A program made the translations under genes and the position numbers. From DASXHD01 sp036488725 (GTDB taxonomy: Bacteria > Myxococcota_A > Polyangia > Polyangiales > Polyangiaceae): DNA of 64,000 nucleotides. The notes under the pieces are model-generated. The model made no database searches, had not been told where the DNA came from, and worked only from the letters and a program-made list of their open reading frames with translations. The stretch covers positions 94,568 through 158,567 of the forward strand of contig DASXHD010000139.1 of NCBI GenBank assembly GCA_036488725.1, given 5' to 3'. How positions within the stretch are numbered: position 1 is the first letter of the stretch; each line of letters opens with the position of its first letter. Positions 50,974 through 60,186 of the stretch are shown here, piece by piece.

Positions 50974-52011
50974 TCACCAATCGCAGATCGCGGCGCCCCA
51001 CGTGAAGCCGGCGCCGAACGCGACCATCGCGACTTTCATCCCGCGCTTCAATCGGCCTTCTTTTTCGGCCTCCCAGAGGAGAAGCGGAATCGTCGCGGCG
51101 GTGGTGTTGCCGTACTTGTGGATGTTGTGGAGGAGCTTTTCCTCCGGCAAGCCGAGCTGCTGCGCGACGTACTGATTGATGCGCATGTTCGCTTGGTGGA
51201 ACGCGAACAGGTCGATGTCGTTCGCCGAGAGCTGCTTCTCCCAGAGAACTTGCATGAGCGACTGGCACATGCGCTCGACGGCGTTCTTGAAGACGGGCTT
51301 GCCGTCCATGTGCGGCCAGAGATCTTCGGGCGGGATTTCGGCGCTGCCCATTTTGTCGCCGATCATTTTCGCGTAGGGGCGCTTGGTGATGTCGAAGACG
51401 CGGAGGCAGAGCGCTTCGATGCCGCGGCCGTCGGCGCCGAGGGTCCAGTTGCGGACCCCGCGGTCCTCTTCGGTCGCGCTCACGACGACTGCGCCGGCGC
51501 CGTCGCCGAAGAGCGAGGTCACGGTCCGGCCGCGCGTCGAAAAATCGAGCGCCGCCGAGTGCGTCTCCGCGCCGACGAGGAGCACGTGCTTGAACCCGCC
51601 GGTCCGCACCATCGACGCCGCGGTCGCGAGGCCGTAGACGAAGCCGGAGCACTGGTTGCGAATGTCCATCGCCGGGACGAACTTCGGATCGTCGCCGTCG
51701 AGCATGCCGAGCTTGCGCTGGAGGAAGCAGCCGCTCCCCGGAAAATGAATGTCCGGCGAGAGGGTGCAGAAGAGGATCATGTCGATGTCTTTGGGCGTGA
51801 TGCCGGCGTTCTTGATCGCCTCTTGGCACGCCGGGACCGCGAGGTCCGACGAGCCGACGCCTTCTTCCGCGTAGCGCCGCTGCTCGATGCCCGTGCGCTG
51901 CAAGATCCACTCGTGCGTCGTGTCGATCCCGTACTTTTCGCGCAGGTCGTCGTTGGTCACGACACGCGGCGGAACGTAGCCTCCGGTTCCTGAAATATAG
52001 GCGTTCGGCAT
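50974..52011 (-). CDS. fabH: FabH-type 3-oxoacyl-ACP synthase III
   Basis: A 345-residue thiolase-fold ketosynthase. The catalytic triad is present: Cys121 in DIRNQCSGFVYGL, His in FAFHQANMRI, and Asn in YGNTTAATIPL. The N-terminus (ISGTGGYVPPRVVTNDDL) and EWILQRTGIEQRRY are FabH-like. KAS III starts fatty-acid synthesis by condensing acyl-CoA with malonyl-ACP; related proteins (OleA-like) make beta-ketones or branched products. No other fatty-acid genes are adjacent, so a non-housekeeping role is possible. The ATG is at 52011, 42 bp downstream of the Cys-rich lipoprotein gene. Confidence 0.88.
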   Translation of the reverse strand: MPNAYISGTGGYVPPRVVTNDDLREKYGIDTTHEWILQRTGIEQRRYAEEGVGSSDLAVPACQEAIKNAGITPKDIDMILFCTLSPDIHFPGSGCFLQRKLGMLDGDDPKFVPAMDIRNQCSGFVYGLATAASMVRTGGFKHVLLVGAETHSAALDFSTRGRTVTSLFGDGAGAVVVSATEEDRGVRNWTLGADGRGIEALCLRVFDITKRPYAKMIGDKMGSAEIPPEDLWPHMDGKPVFKNAVERMCQSLMQVLWEKQLSANDIDLFAFHQANMRINQYVAQQLGLPEEKLLHNIHKYGNTTAATIPLLLWEAEKEGRLKRGMKVAMVAFGAGFTWGAAICDW

Positions 52012-52053
52012 TGCGGGAAGTGCCTACCACGGGTGCGCCGCGCGCGCGACGTC

Positions 52054-53040
52054 TCAGTTCGTGCAGCACACGGTGAGCGGGCCGGCGAGGCCTGCGTCGC
52101 CTCCGCCGCCGCCCGGCGTGCACGAAGGGACGCCGGGATCGTTCCACGCGGCGATGTAGCTCTGGATGGCGAAGCTCGTCCCCTGACACGAGCCGTCGAG
52201 CGCGAGCGTTTGCGACGGCGCGCCGTTGCACGTGAGGTCGGTGACGCTGTTGTCGTCGAAGATTTTTGCGGAGGCCGTGCACGTCGGCGGGGCGGACGGC
52301 GCGCACGTGCAAGCTGCGCACGACGGGTCGGCGCCGGCGCCGATGATCGTTTGCGTCAGCGTGCCGGGGCACGTCTGGATTCCGGTCGCGACGATGCAGC
52401 GGCTCGTCGTGTCCGCTTGTCCGCAGATCGCGCTCGCGCCGGCGTCGCAACCCGCGCCGCAAATCGCGACGGGATCCGACGCGGTCATCGCGGGCGTGGG
52501 CGCGCCGGCCTCGCAACCGATCGACGAGCCCACCGCGGGGCCGCCGGCTTCGACGAGCTGGATCGTCTTGTCGTCGACTGCGGCCGCGATCCGGCATGCT
52601 CCCGAGTCGGCGGTGTCGACGAGGCCGCCGCATCCGGTCAAACCGGTCGCGACGGCGAGCGGCTGCGCGCACGACCAAGTGCCGACGCCGGTGCACGAGC
52701 CGCACGCGCAACCGCCGGCCATCCGCGTGTTCGCGACGTACGGGGCGCGCTGGAAATCGCCGGCCGGGCACGCGCCGCCGTCGCGCGCGAAGACGTACGG
52801 CATCCACCCGTCGGGAAGACCGCCGTCGAGCCCGAAGCACGAAACGTCGGTCGTCGCGCACGTCGGCGGGAGCGGCACGTCGGGTGCGACGTCTTGCGCG
52901 ACGTCGGCGCCGCCCTCGAAGACGAGCACGTCCGAGCCGCCGTCGCCGATGAGCCCCGACTCGTCGAGGCCGCACGCCGCGAGCAACGCGAGCGCCGCGC
53001 CCCACGCGCCGCGCCTCGTCCCCGTCCCCAAAGCTCCCAT
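52054..53040 (-). CDS. Cys-rich secreted lipoprotein
   Basis: A 328-residue lipoprotein: signal MGALGTGTRRGAWGAALALL with lipobox LLAAC. The mature part has more than 20 Cys, often paired (CACGSCTGVGTWSC, CAACTCAPSAPPTC, ICGAGCDAGASAIC), suggesting a disulfide-braced surface protein. It ends LTVCCTN. No family is recognised. I chose ATG 53040 because an upstream in-frame Met would not give a signal peptide. It is divergent from the HNH gene by 86 bp and probably shares a transcript with FabH. Confidence 0.7.
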   Translation of the reverse strand: MGALGTGTRRGAWGAALALLAACGLDESGLIGDGGSDVLVFEGGADVAQDVAPDVPLPPTCATTDVSCFGLDGGLPDGWMPYVFARDGGACPAGDFQRAPYVANTRMAGGCACGSCTGVGTWSCAQPLAVATGLTGCGGLVDTADSGACRIAAAVDDKTIQLVEAGGPAVGSSIGCEAGAPTPAMTASDPVAICGAGCDAGASAICGQADTTSRCIVATGIQTCPGTLTQTIIGAGADPSCAACTCAPSAPPTCTASAKIFDDNSVTDLTCNGAPSQTLALDGSCQGTSFAIQSYIAAWNDPGVPSCTPGGGGGDAGLAGPLTVCCTN

Positions 53041-53126
53041 GGCGCATTTTCTCGCGGCCGCGCTGGAGGCGCAAGGCTCACGTCCGCCTCCGGCCCGCTC
53101 GCGCGTCTGTTCACCGCCAAACGCCG

Positions 53127-53627
53127 ATGCACACACTCATGCTTCTTCCCTGGATGGCGCCGCACAAGGTCATTCCTTGGCAGCGCGCGATCGTCCTCAG
53201 CTTCCTCGGCAAGGTCGAGGTCGTGGTCGAATACGACGAGATCGTTCGCTCGCCGTCGATCGCACTTCGCGCGCCGGCGGTCGTGCGCATGCGTCGCGCC
53301 GAAATCCCTCGTCGCGGGACGACCCGGTTTTGTCGCGACAACGTGTTTCGTCGCGACCGCTTCGCGTGTCAGTACTGCGGCGCGGTCCTTCGCGCGCGCG
53401 AGCTCACGTTCGATCACGTGGTGCCGCGCGCCCGCGGCGGCCGCACCGATTGGGACAACATCGTGACGTGCTGCCGTCCTTGCAACGATCGCAAGCGCGA
53501 CCGCACGCCCGAAGAGGCGGGCATGAAGCTCGCGCGGCGCCCCGTGCGTCCGGGCTGGCTTCCGCCGGCGCCCGAGATCCACGTCGAGCACCAGATGCCC
53601 GACGAGTGGCGCGCGTTCGTCGCCTGA
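53127..53627 (+). CDS. HNH endonuclease family protein
   Basis: A 166-residue protein with the HNH fold at about 80-135: FACQYCGAVLRARELTFDHV (CxxC zinc pair and the DHV core), VVPRARGGRTDWDNIVTCCR, then CNDRKRDRTPEEAGMKL. This is the pattern of McrA/YajD-like HNH proteins, possibly nucleases of damaged or foreign DNA. There is no partner methylase or restriction gene beside it. The start is ATG 53127. Confidence 0.85.
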   Translation: MHTLMLLPWMAPHKVIPWQRAIVLSFLGKVEVVVEYDEIVRSPSIALRAPAVVRMRRAEIPRRGTTRFCRDNVFRRDRFACQYCGAVLRARELTFDHVVPRARGGRTDWDNIVTCCRPCNDRKRDRTPEEAGMKLARRPVRPGWLPPAPEIHVEHQMPDEWRAFVA

Positions 53628-53688
53628 CCGCGACGGATTCGTGCGCGCACGGCCATTGCGCCAGGTAGATTCGGAAACGGAGGATCCG

Positions 53689-55509
53689 ATGCACAAGGGA
53701 GTCTTCGCTTCGGTCTGCCTGGCGCTCGCGGCCGCGACGTACGCGTTCGCCGGTTGCGGCTCGAGCACCTGCGCGTCGAGCGCCTTCTGCGGCGACCCGG
53801 ACGGCTCGGCCGACGGAACCGTCGACGGCAATCCGTTCAACTTTCCGGACGGCGGCGGCGGGGACGGCGGTTGCAACCTGCACTGCTCCGCCGACCTCCA
53901 CGACGTGCTCGACTGCAGCAACCACGTCGTCCAAACGTGCCCGCCCGATCAAGGGTGCGGCGGCGCGTCGTGCGTCGCGGCGTGCGACGCCGCGAAAGCG
54001 AACAAGAGCAGCGTCGGCTGCGACTATTACGCCATCGACCCCGACATCATCGCGGAAGGCATCGGCGCGTGCTTCGCCGCCTTCGTCGCCAACACTTGGA
54101 ACGCGCCGGTCACGCTCGCGGCCGACTGGGGCGGCGTTTCGCTGAACATCGGCCAGGTCGCGCGCGTGCCGAACGGCACCGGCCAGTCGCTCACCTACGC
54201 GCCGCTTCCGAACGGGCAGCTCGCGCCCGGCGGCGTCGCGGTCGTCTTCTTGAATCGCTACGGCACCAACGTCGATCCGTTCTACGATTTCGACTGCCCG
54301 GCGGGCGTCACGCCGGGCGTCACCGCGCAAGACGGCGCGATCCACGGCACGGCGCTCGGCAAAGCGTTTCACATCACCGCCGATCACCCGGTCGTCGCCT
54401 ACGACATGTTCCCGTATGGCGGCGGGCAGAGCGCCGCGACGAGCGCGACGTTGCTCATTCCGACGAGCGCGTGGGACGTGAACTACATCGGCGTGAACGC
54501 GTTCCGCAAAGATCAGCTCGTCCCCGAGGCGCAGCCCTTTCTCCAAATCCTCGCCGCGGAAGACGGCACGCAAGTCACCATCAACGCGCTCGCCGCGATC
54601 GTGGCCGGCCCCGGCGTCGCTGCCGCGCCCGCGCACACTCCGACCACGTACAATTTGAGCGCCGGACAATACTTGCAGATTACACAGGATGCCGAGCTCA
54701 CCGGCAGCGCGATCCTCGCGAACAAACCGATCGGCGTCTGGGGCGGCGCGACGTGTCTCAACATCGACGTGAACGACTCGGCGTGCGACTCGGCGCACCA
54801 AGAGCTCTTTCCCGTCACGGCGCTCGGGCACGAGTACGTCGGCGTTCGCTATCGCAACCGCGGCAGCGCCGAGGAGAGCGTGCCGTGGCGCATCGTCGGC
54901 GCCGTCGACGGGACGCAGCTCTCGTACGAGCCGAGCCCGCCGCCGAGCGCGCCCCTCGCGGTGAACCGCGGCCAAGTCGCCGAGTTCTGGACGCCCGGCC
55001 CGTTCGTCGTGAAGAGCCAGGACGACAAGCACCCGTTCTACGTGTCGGCGCACATGACCGGCGCCGACCAAGTCAGCCCGCCGGATCGCGGCGACCCCGA
55101 GTTCGTCAACGTCTTGCCTCCCGCGCAGTACCTCGCGTCGTACGTCTTTTTCACCGACCCGACTTATCCGGAGACGAACCTCGTCGTCGTGCGCACGAAG
55201 GGCCCGAACGGCTTCGCCGACGTGAACCTCGACTGCGCGGGAAATCTCGGCGGCTGGCAACCCGTCGGCTCGTCGGGCAGCTACGAGTACACGCGCGTCG
55301 ACGTGCAGACCGGAAATTTCCAGAAGGTCGGAGCGTGCGACAACGGTCGCCACACCATGACGAGCACGCAGCCCTTCGGGCTCACCGTCTGGGGATGGGG
55401 CAGCGAGCTCACGACCAACTTTTACACGCAGTACGTCAGCTACGCGTATCCGGCGGGAGCGAGCGTGCAGGCGATCAACACGGTCGTCGTGAATCCGAAC
55501 GTCAACTGA
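53689..55509 (+). CDS. IgGFc-binding-like secreted lipoprotein
   Basis: A 606-residue protein: signal MHKGVFASVCLALAAATYAF, lipobox FAGC, an Asp/Gly/Asn linker and a Cys-rich stretch (about 60-115). Residues about 120-600 resemble the N-terminal domain of IgGFc-binding proteins (Pfam IgGFc_binding): DYYAIDPD, AYDMFPYGGGQSAATSATLL, ILAAEDGTQVTINALAA, and HPFYVSAHMTG. In bacteria this domain is a surface adhesion-type unit, with IgG binding shown only in the animal protein. A GGAGG ribosome site precedes the ATG. Two TGYA-N3-TRCA copies lie inside (53872, 54674). Confidence 0.78.
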   Translation: MHKGVFASVCLALAAATYAFAGCGSSTCASSAFCGDPDGSADGTVDGNPFNFPDGGGGDGGCNLHCSADLHDVLDCSNHVVQTCPPDQGCGGASCVAACDAAKANKSSVGCDYYAIDPDIIAEGIGACFAAFVANTWNAPVTLAADWGGVSLNIGQVARVPNGTGQSLTYAPLPNGQLAPGGVAVVFLNRYGTNVDPFYDFDCPAGVTPGVTAQDGAIHGTALGKAFHITADHPVVAYDMFPYGGGQSAATSATLLIPTSAWDVNYIGVNAFRKDQLVPEAQPFLQILAAEDGTQVTINALAAIVAGPGVAAAPAHTPTTYNLSAGQYLQITQDAELTGSAILANKPIGVWGGATCLNIDVNDSACDSAHQELFPVTALGHEYVGVRYRNRGSAEESVPWRIVGAVDGTQLSYEPSPPPSAPLAVNRGQVAEFWTPGPFVVKSQDDKHPFYVSAHMTGADQVSPPDRGDPEFVNVLPPAQYLASYVFFTDPTYPETNLVVVRTKGPNGFADVNLDCAGNLGGWQPVGSSGSYEYTRVDVQTGNFQKVGACDNGRHTMTSTQPFGLTVWGWGSELTTNFYTQYVSYAYPAGASVQAINTVVVNPNVN

Positions 55510-55530
55510 CGGCCGCGCGCGGAGTCGTGA

Positions 55531-55570
55531 GGGCTCGCGAGCGGTCGCGAGCGGGCGCGAACGGGCGACG
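55531..55570. repeat. Degenerate decamer tandem repeat
   Basis: Four head-to-tail 10-mers (GGGCTCGCGA, GCGGTCGCGA, GCGGGCGCGA, ACGGGCGACG) lie in the 130-bp gap before the NlpC/P60-like gene. Each contains a TCGCGA- or GCGCGA-like core. It may be a regulatory array or plain low-complexity sequence. Confidence 0.4.
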
Positions 55571-55639
55571 CACGATCCAGCGTATTTCCCAGCGTTTCGC
55601 GCGCGCGCGGTTGGTACGGTTCCCGCAGAGGAGCGGCGC

Positions 55640-57133
55640 GTGATCAAGCGTTTTGCATTCCTCGCCGCCTGCGCGCTCGCCGCCGCCTGCTCCTCCACGA
55701 CGACGATCGACGACGGCTCCGCGACCGGGTCGTCGTCGTCGGCCATCACGACGACCGACATCCTCTCGCGCGCACAGCAGTGGGTGAACGCGAAGCTCCT
55801 CTATTGTCAGTCGGCGAACCACGCGCACGATTACGACACCGCGTGCAGCTCGACGTGCAACCGCGAGGACAACGCGCAGTGGGATCCGTATCGCAGCGAT
55901 TGCTCCGGCTTCGTCTCGTGGGCGTGGGGCCTCCCGGCGCCCGGACGCGTCACCGGTCAGTTCGCGCCCGCGGACAACACCGTCTCGCACGCGATCCAAG
56001 CCAAGGACTTGCAACCCGGCGACGCGTGCAACTACCCCGCGGATCACATCATCCTCTTCGTGAAGTGGATCACGCCGAACACCGAGGCCGAGTTTTACGA
56101 GGAGCCCGGCTGCAGCGTGTCGATTCCGTACGCGCACTCCTTCACGTCGAGCGTCTCGATCAACGGGACGTCGATTTACGTCTCGTACGAAGGGATGACA
56201 TTCACCGCGATTCGATATGACGGCATCACGCAGCCGAACGCTCCGCCGAAGGGCTACCTCGACACGGCGGCGTGCGACACGATCTCCGGCTGGACGCAAG
56301 ATCCCGACGCGACGAGCAAGGCGCTCCCGGTCGAGCTCACGTTCGACGCGGCGACCGGCAAGACCGGCTCCGGCACGATGAAGACGACCGCGAACGTTTA
56401 CCGCGACGATCTCTGCAAGGCGATCGGCTCGTGCAATCACGGCTACTCCGTCGCGACGCCGCTCGGTTTGCAAGACGGCATGAAGCACACGGTCTACGCG
56501 TACGGCGAAGACGCCGAGGACAGCTCGCTGCATTTGCTCACCGACGCGCCGAAGACCTTCACGTGCAAGCCGCCGGCGATCCCGAGCGGCATCAAGCGCC
56601 ACGTGGTCGATACGACCTCGATGAAGTCGTGGAAGCTCGACTCGTTCCTCGACGTCGCGCAGGAGCCGGTGGCCGACGTGACGGCGGTGACCGACGGTCC
56701 CGATTTGCCCGCGTCGCCGACGGTCGTCATCGCCGACGACGGCTCGCCGTCGGTGTGGGTCGTCGACGTCGCGAAGGACGGCTCGCAAGTGCGCCGTCAC
56801 GTGATCAATCCGACGTCGCTCGCTGCATGGCAATTCACCGCGACGACTTGGCCCGCCGCGAAGGTGAACGCGATCGCGCAAGGTCTCGACTGGCCCGCGG
56901 CGCCCTTCGCGATGCAAGGCAGCGGCGCGCCCGCGATCTACGTGATGGATGAGACGCCCACGCCGCCCGACCCGGGCTCGAACGGTGGCGGCTCGAGCAA
57001 CGGCGGCGGCTCGAACGCCGACCAAAGCGGCGGCGCCGGCTGCAACTCATCCGGCGGCACCGGCGACGCGTGGGTCCTCGCCCTCGCCATGCTCGCGCTC
57101 ACGCGCAGCCGAAAGCTGAAAGCTGAAAGCTGA
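55640..57133 (+). CDS. NlpC/P60-like lipoprotein with MYXO-CTERM-like tail
   Basis: A 497-residue protein: signal MIKRFAFLAACALAAAC, then a peptidase-like domain (about 45-200) whose YRSDCSGFVSWAWGLPAPGR holds the catalytic Cys motif of NlpC/P60, followed by HIILFVKW (His). The middle part is beta-rich; the tail is Gly/Ser-rich, then GGAGCNSSGGTGDAWVLALA...LTRSRK, the Cys-Gly, hydrophobic, Arg/Lys layout of MYXO-CTERM surface-anchoring tails. It may hydrolyse peptidoglycan at the cell surface. The start is GTG with AGGAG upstream. The end of the gene is built from a heptamer repeat (57111-57145), so the basic tail could change by slippage. Confidence 0.8.
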   Translation: MIKRFAFLAACALAAACSSTTTIDDGSATGSSSSAITTTDILSRAQQWVNAKLLYCQSANHAHDYDTACSSTCNREDNAQWDPYRSDCSGFVSWAWGLPAPGRVTGQFAPADNTVSHAIQAKDLQPGDACNYPADHIILFVKWITPNTEAEFYEEPGCSVSIPYAHSFTSSVSINGTSIYVSYEGMTFTAIRYDGITQPNAPPKGYLDTAACDTISGWTQDPDATSKALPVELTFDAATGKTGSGTMKTTANVYRDDLCKAIGSCNHGYSVATPLGLQDGMKHTVYAYGEDAEDSSLHLLTDAPKTFTCKPPAIPSGIKRHVVDTTSMKSWKLDSFLDVAQEPVADVTAVTDGPDLPASPTVVIADDGSPSVWVVDVAKDGSQVRRHVINPTSLAAWQFTATTWPAAKVNAIAQGLDWPAAPFAMQGSGAPAIYVMDETPTPPDPGSNGGGSSNGGGSNADQSGGAGCNSSGGTGDAWVLALAMLALTRSRKLKAES

Positions 57134-57145
57134 AAGCTGACAGCT
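57111..57145 (+). repeat. GAAAGCT tandem heptamer over the stop codon
   Basis: Four perfect GAAAGCT units (57111-57138) and one degenerate GACAGCT (57139-57145), then GATAGCC. The stop of the NlpC/P60-like gene (57131-57133) lies in the third unit. Because 7 is not a multiple of 3, gain or loss of a unit shifts the frame and changes the C-terminus. Confidence 0.9.
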
Positions 57146-57165
57146 GATAGCCTGTCGCGCGGCAC

Positions 57166-58335
57166 GTGCGGCGGCTCTTCTCGCTCGACCTCCTCGACAA
57201 CCGATACCCGCAGCTCCACGGCCTGCGTGTCCTCGCGATCATCAGCGTCGTGCAGTTTCACGTCACGTCGATCTTCGCGCTCGAGCAGTCGATCCGTCTC
57301 GACCGCGACTGGGTCGTCAGCTCGCTCGCGATTTTCTTCGGGATGGATCTCTTCTTCATCCTCAGCGGGTTTTTGATCGGATCGATCCTCCTCTATTCGC
57401 TCAAGAACAAAGACGTGCACAAGCACCCGATTCGGCGGTTTTACCTGCGCCGATTGTTCCGCACGTTCCCCCCTTATTACGTCGTGCTGACGGCGCTCGT
57501 TTGCATCTACATCCTCTCGCCGGAGCAAAAGCACAACCTCTGGAAGGAGTACGCGTACCTCACGAACTTCACGCGGCTCGGTCGCTTCGACGTGATCATG
57601 TTCTGGGGTTGGTCGCTCGGGCTCGAGGAGCAATTTTATCTCGTCGTGCCGCTGCTCTTTTTGGCGCTCCAGTTTTTCAAGAGCGACCGCATGCGCATCG
57701 GCCTCTTGGTCGTGCTCTGGGCGAGCGCGCTCGTCGTGCGGCTCGCGATTTTTTACCACCACGAGACGCCGTGGATCGACGTCGAGCTCTACGGCGCGCT
57801 CTATTTCCGCACGTACACGCGCTACGACACGCTCATTACCGGCATTCTCCTCGCGGTCGTGCACGATCGATTTCGCGAGCCCATCGGCCGCTGGCTGATG
57901 AACCCGTTCAATCGCGCGCTCGTCGCGATGTTCTCGCTCCTCTTCTTGTGGATGCTGCTGCGGCCGTGGACCTTCATGCCGGACAGCCTGAACCTCTTCC
58001 ACGTCTTCGCGTGGGGCACGCTGACGACGCTCATGTGGTCGGGGTTTTTGGTGCTGCTCCTCCACGGGCACGGGATCGTGCATCGGTTTTTGTCAGCGCC
58101 GATTTTCCGCCGCATCGCGACGCTCGGGTACGGCGTCTACCTCGTGCACATTCCGCTCTGCGATCACATCGTCGTGCCGCTCGCGCACCGGATGATCTCT
58201 CGGCAGGTGTCCCTGATGATCGTTTGGCCGGTCTCGCTCGCGCTCTTGCTCGCGCTCTCGGTCGCCATTTCGTACGCGCTGCATCTCATCGTGGAGAAGC
58301 CGTCGCTGTGGTTGCGCGACCGCGTCGCGGGTTAA
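57166..58335 (+). CDS. Acyltransferase family 3 (OafA/YrhL-like)
   Basis: A 389-residue membrane protein with about ten transmembrane helices. The start holds the family motif LHGLRVLAIISVVQFHVTSI and then DLFFILSGFLIGS, typical of acyltransferase-3 enzymes that O-acylate sugars or lipids at the membrane; the His in QFH is probably catalytic. YLRRLFRTFPPYYVVL is also typical. The start is GTG (57166), close after the heptamer repeat. It is probably transcribed separately from the MYXO-CTERM gene, as only the repeat lies between. The convergent end shares TTAA with the next gene. Confidence 0.85.
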   Translation: MRRLFSLDLLDNRYPQLHGLRVLAIISVVQFHVTSIFALEQSIRLDRDWVVSSLAIFFGMDLFFILSGFLIGSILLYSLKNKDVHKHPIRRFYLRRLFRTFPPYYVVLTALVCIYILSPEQKHNLWKEYAYLTNFTRLGRFDVIMFWGWSLGLEEQFYLVVPLLFLALQFFKSDRMRIGLLVVLWASALVVRLAIFYHHETPWIDVELYGALYFRTYTRYDTLITGILLAVVHDRFREPIGRWLMNPFNRALVAMFSLLFLWMLLRPWTFMPDSLNLFHVFAWGTLTTLMWSGFLVLLLHGHGIVHRFLSAPIFRRIATLGYGVYLVHIPLCDHIVVPLAHRMISRQVSLMIVWPVSLALLLALSVAISYALHLIVEKPSLWLRDRVAG

Positions 58336-60092
58336 GGATCGAGCGGCATCCCGAAACCGACTTGCGGCGGCGGCGTGTCGCGCCAGCCTTCTTTGCCGTC
58401 GGCGATCCACACGAGCGACTCGAGCTTCTGATCGAAGTCGAAACGCACGCGGCCCGGGCCCGATTCGCCGCCTTCGATCACTCTGGCGGTGAGGCCGGGC
58501 ACACGAACGACGTCGCCAGCGTGCAGCGGGCGGTCCTCGCTGCGGAAGAGATCGTCCGGGCCGGTCGGGAAATAACCGCGGCCCTTCGGAACGATGAGAT
58601 CGATGGACCGATCGCTGCGGCGAAGAATGAGCGCGTGCGGCACGAGCGAGAGCACCCACCAGCGCTCGGGCAAGCGGCCGTCGACGTCGAGCGCGAACGG
58701 CGCGAAGAGAACGGTTTGCCAGCCCGCGCGCGCGACGACGATCTTCGCCTCGAGCGGTTTTTGATCGACGCGCTCGCGGAGCCACGCGGTGCGCTCGACG
58801 AAGTTGGTCGAGGTCTCGTGGAAGAATCGCGTGCTCAAGAACGACGTGACCGGTCCGTGCACGAGATGGAAGAAGCCGAGCAGCACGGCGAGCACGCTCG
58901 CGAAGTCGCCGCGCACGGCGTCGCCCGGCTTCGACGGGAACCACGCGTGGTCGAGCGCGACGCCGATGACCGGCGCCATGCCGAGCACGGCGACGCCGAG
59001 GAGGCGCGGGGAGGGGAGCACCGCGACCATCGGCAAGAGCGCGATGAACGATCCGGCGACGAGCGCGCGCCCGAGCTTTCGCATCGCGGCGTCCTCGCTG
59101 CGGAACGCGCGACGAATCGGGATCGCGACGAGCACGCCGACGACGATCACGAACGCCGCGACCGCGTACGGCTTCGCCTCCATCACCCACTCGGAGTCGG
59201 AAGAGAGCCACGCGTCGACGACGAGGCGCGCCATCCTCCGCGGCGCGCCGGCGAAGAACGCGTGCGTCTGCGAAAACGGATCGCGATAAAAACCGGAGCC
59301 CGAGTTGCCGAAGCCGAGCTTCGCGCGAAGGACGACCGTCGCGAGCGCGGGCAGCGCGAAGGTTTCGATCGCCATCACGCGTCGCTTCAACGTCGGCGCC
59401 GGCGCGAGAACCTCGAGCGCGACCACGTAGCCGCCGAACGCGAGCGCGTACTCGCCGGCCAGCATCGCGAACGCGAAGAGCACGAGCGCCACGGCGAAGT
59501 CGCGCATCTTGCCGTTCGCGCGATAACGAACGAGCGCGCCCATCGCGAACGTGCCGAACGCGAGCGACACGAGCACCTCGCGGTTCGCGAGCCACGAGAG
59601 CGGTATCGCGTGACACGGCGCGAGCGCGAAGATCGCCGTCGCGATCGCGGCCGCGCGCGGCGAAATCCATTGCTTGTAGAGTGCACGCGCTCCGAAAACG
59701 GCGAGCGCCCACCACAAAAACGAGTGCGCGTGATGCAGGAGCGGGTGATCGCTGATCCTGAAATCGAGCCACCGGAGCAGGCTCGAGAGCGGCCGAAAAA
59801 ATCGAATCGTCAGATGCGGGTGCGTCCACCACGGGAGGACCCCGCGGTCGATGAGCAACGTCCGATCTCCGTCCGTAACGAAGTTGTACAGGTCGAACGG
59901 ACTTCGCGGCGACGGGAACGTGCCGCGCGCCATCGCCTTATGGACGTAGTCGTCGAGCCAGTACGGCGAGAGAAGCCCCGGCAAAAACACGAGAAAACCG
60001 ATCGCGACGACGATCCATCGGCGGTAGCGATCGAAAAAAACTCGACGGGCCTGAGTGGGTTCGGCCATTGCGCGTTCGGAGCTGGCGACCAT
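58332..60092 (-). CDS. Polytopic glycosyltransferase-like membrane protein
   Basis: A 586-residue protein with about ten transmembrane helices and a soluble C-terminal domain (about 440-586). The first extracytoplasmic loop has WLDDYVHK, the acidic DD pair of GT-C type (PMT/ArnT-like) transferases. No exact family is assigned. Two starts are possible: ATG 60092 and ATG 60068 (MAEPTQ...); neither has a clear ribosome site. It is divergent from the small Cys-rich lipoprotein gene. A TGYA-N3-TRCA copy is at 59675-59685. Confidence 0.68.
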   Translation of the reverse strand: MVASSERAMAEPTQARRVFFDRYRRWIVVAIGFLVFLPGLLSPYWLDDYVHKAMARGTFPSPRSPFDLYNFVTDGDRTLLIDRGVLPWWTHPHLTIRFFRPLSSLLRWLDFRISDHPLLHHAHSFLWWALAVFGARALYKQWISPRAAAIATAIFALAPCHAIPLSWLANREVLVSLAFGTFAMGALVRYRANGKMRDFAVALVLFAFAMLAGEYALAFGGYVVALEVLAPAPTLKRRVMAIETFALPALATVVLRAKLGFGNSGSGFYRDPFSQTHAFFAGAPRRMARLVVDAWLSSDSEWVMEAKPYAVAAFVIVVGVLVAIPIRRAFRSEDAAMRKLGRALVAGSFIALLPMVAVLPSPRLLGVAVLGMAPVIGVALDHAWFPSKPGDAVRGDFASVLAVLLGFFHLVHGPVTSFLSTRFFHETSTNFVERTAWLRERVDQKPLEAKIVVARAGWQTVLFAPFALDVDGRLPERWWVLSLVPHALILRRSDRSIDLIVPKGRGYFPTGPDDLFRSEDRPLHAGDVVRVPGLTARVIEGGESGPGRVRFDFDQKLESLVWIADGKEGWRDTPPPQVGFGMPLDP

Positions 60093-60145
60093 GCAAACAT
60101 CTCACGACACTGCATCGCGCGGACGCATTTTTTCCAAGCTGGGCC

Positions 60146-60174
60146 TTGTGAGTCGCTATGCCGTTACGTATGCT
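60146..60174 (+). promoter_or_regulatory. Possible sigma-70-type promoter
   Basis: TTGTGA (60146-60151) and TATGCT (60169-60174) are separated by exactly 17 bp, each matching 4 of 6 consensus bases, in AT-richer sequence upstream of the small lipoprotein gene at 60187. The predicted transcript would have a leader of only about 6 nt, which weakens the call. Confidence 0.3.
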
Positions 60175-60186
60175 TCAGCACCCGCC

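Noticed and set aside
57111..57145. CRISPR-like repeat
   Set aside because: The 7-bp units have no spacers; it is a simple tandem repeat.
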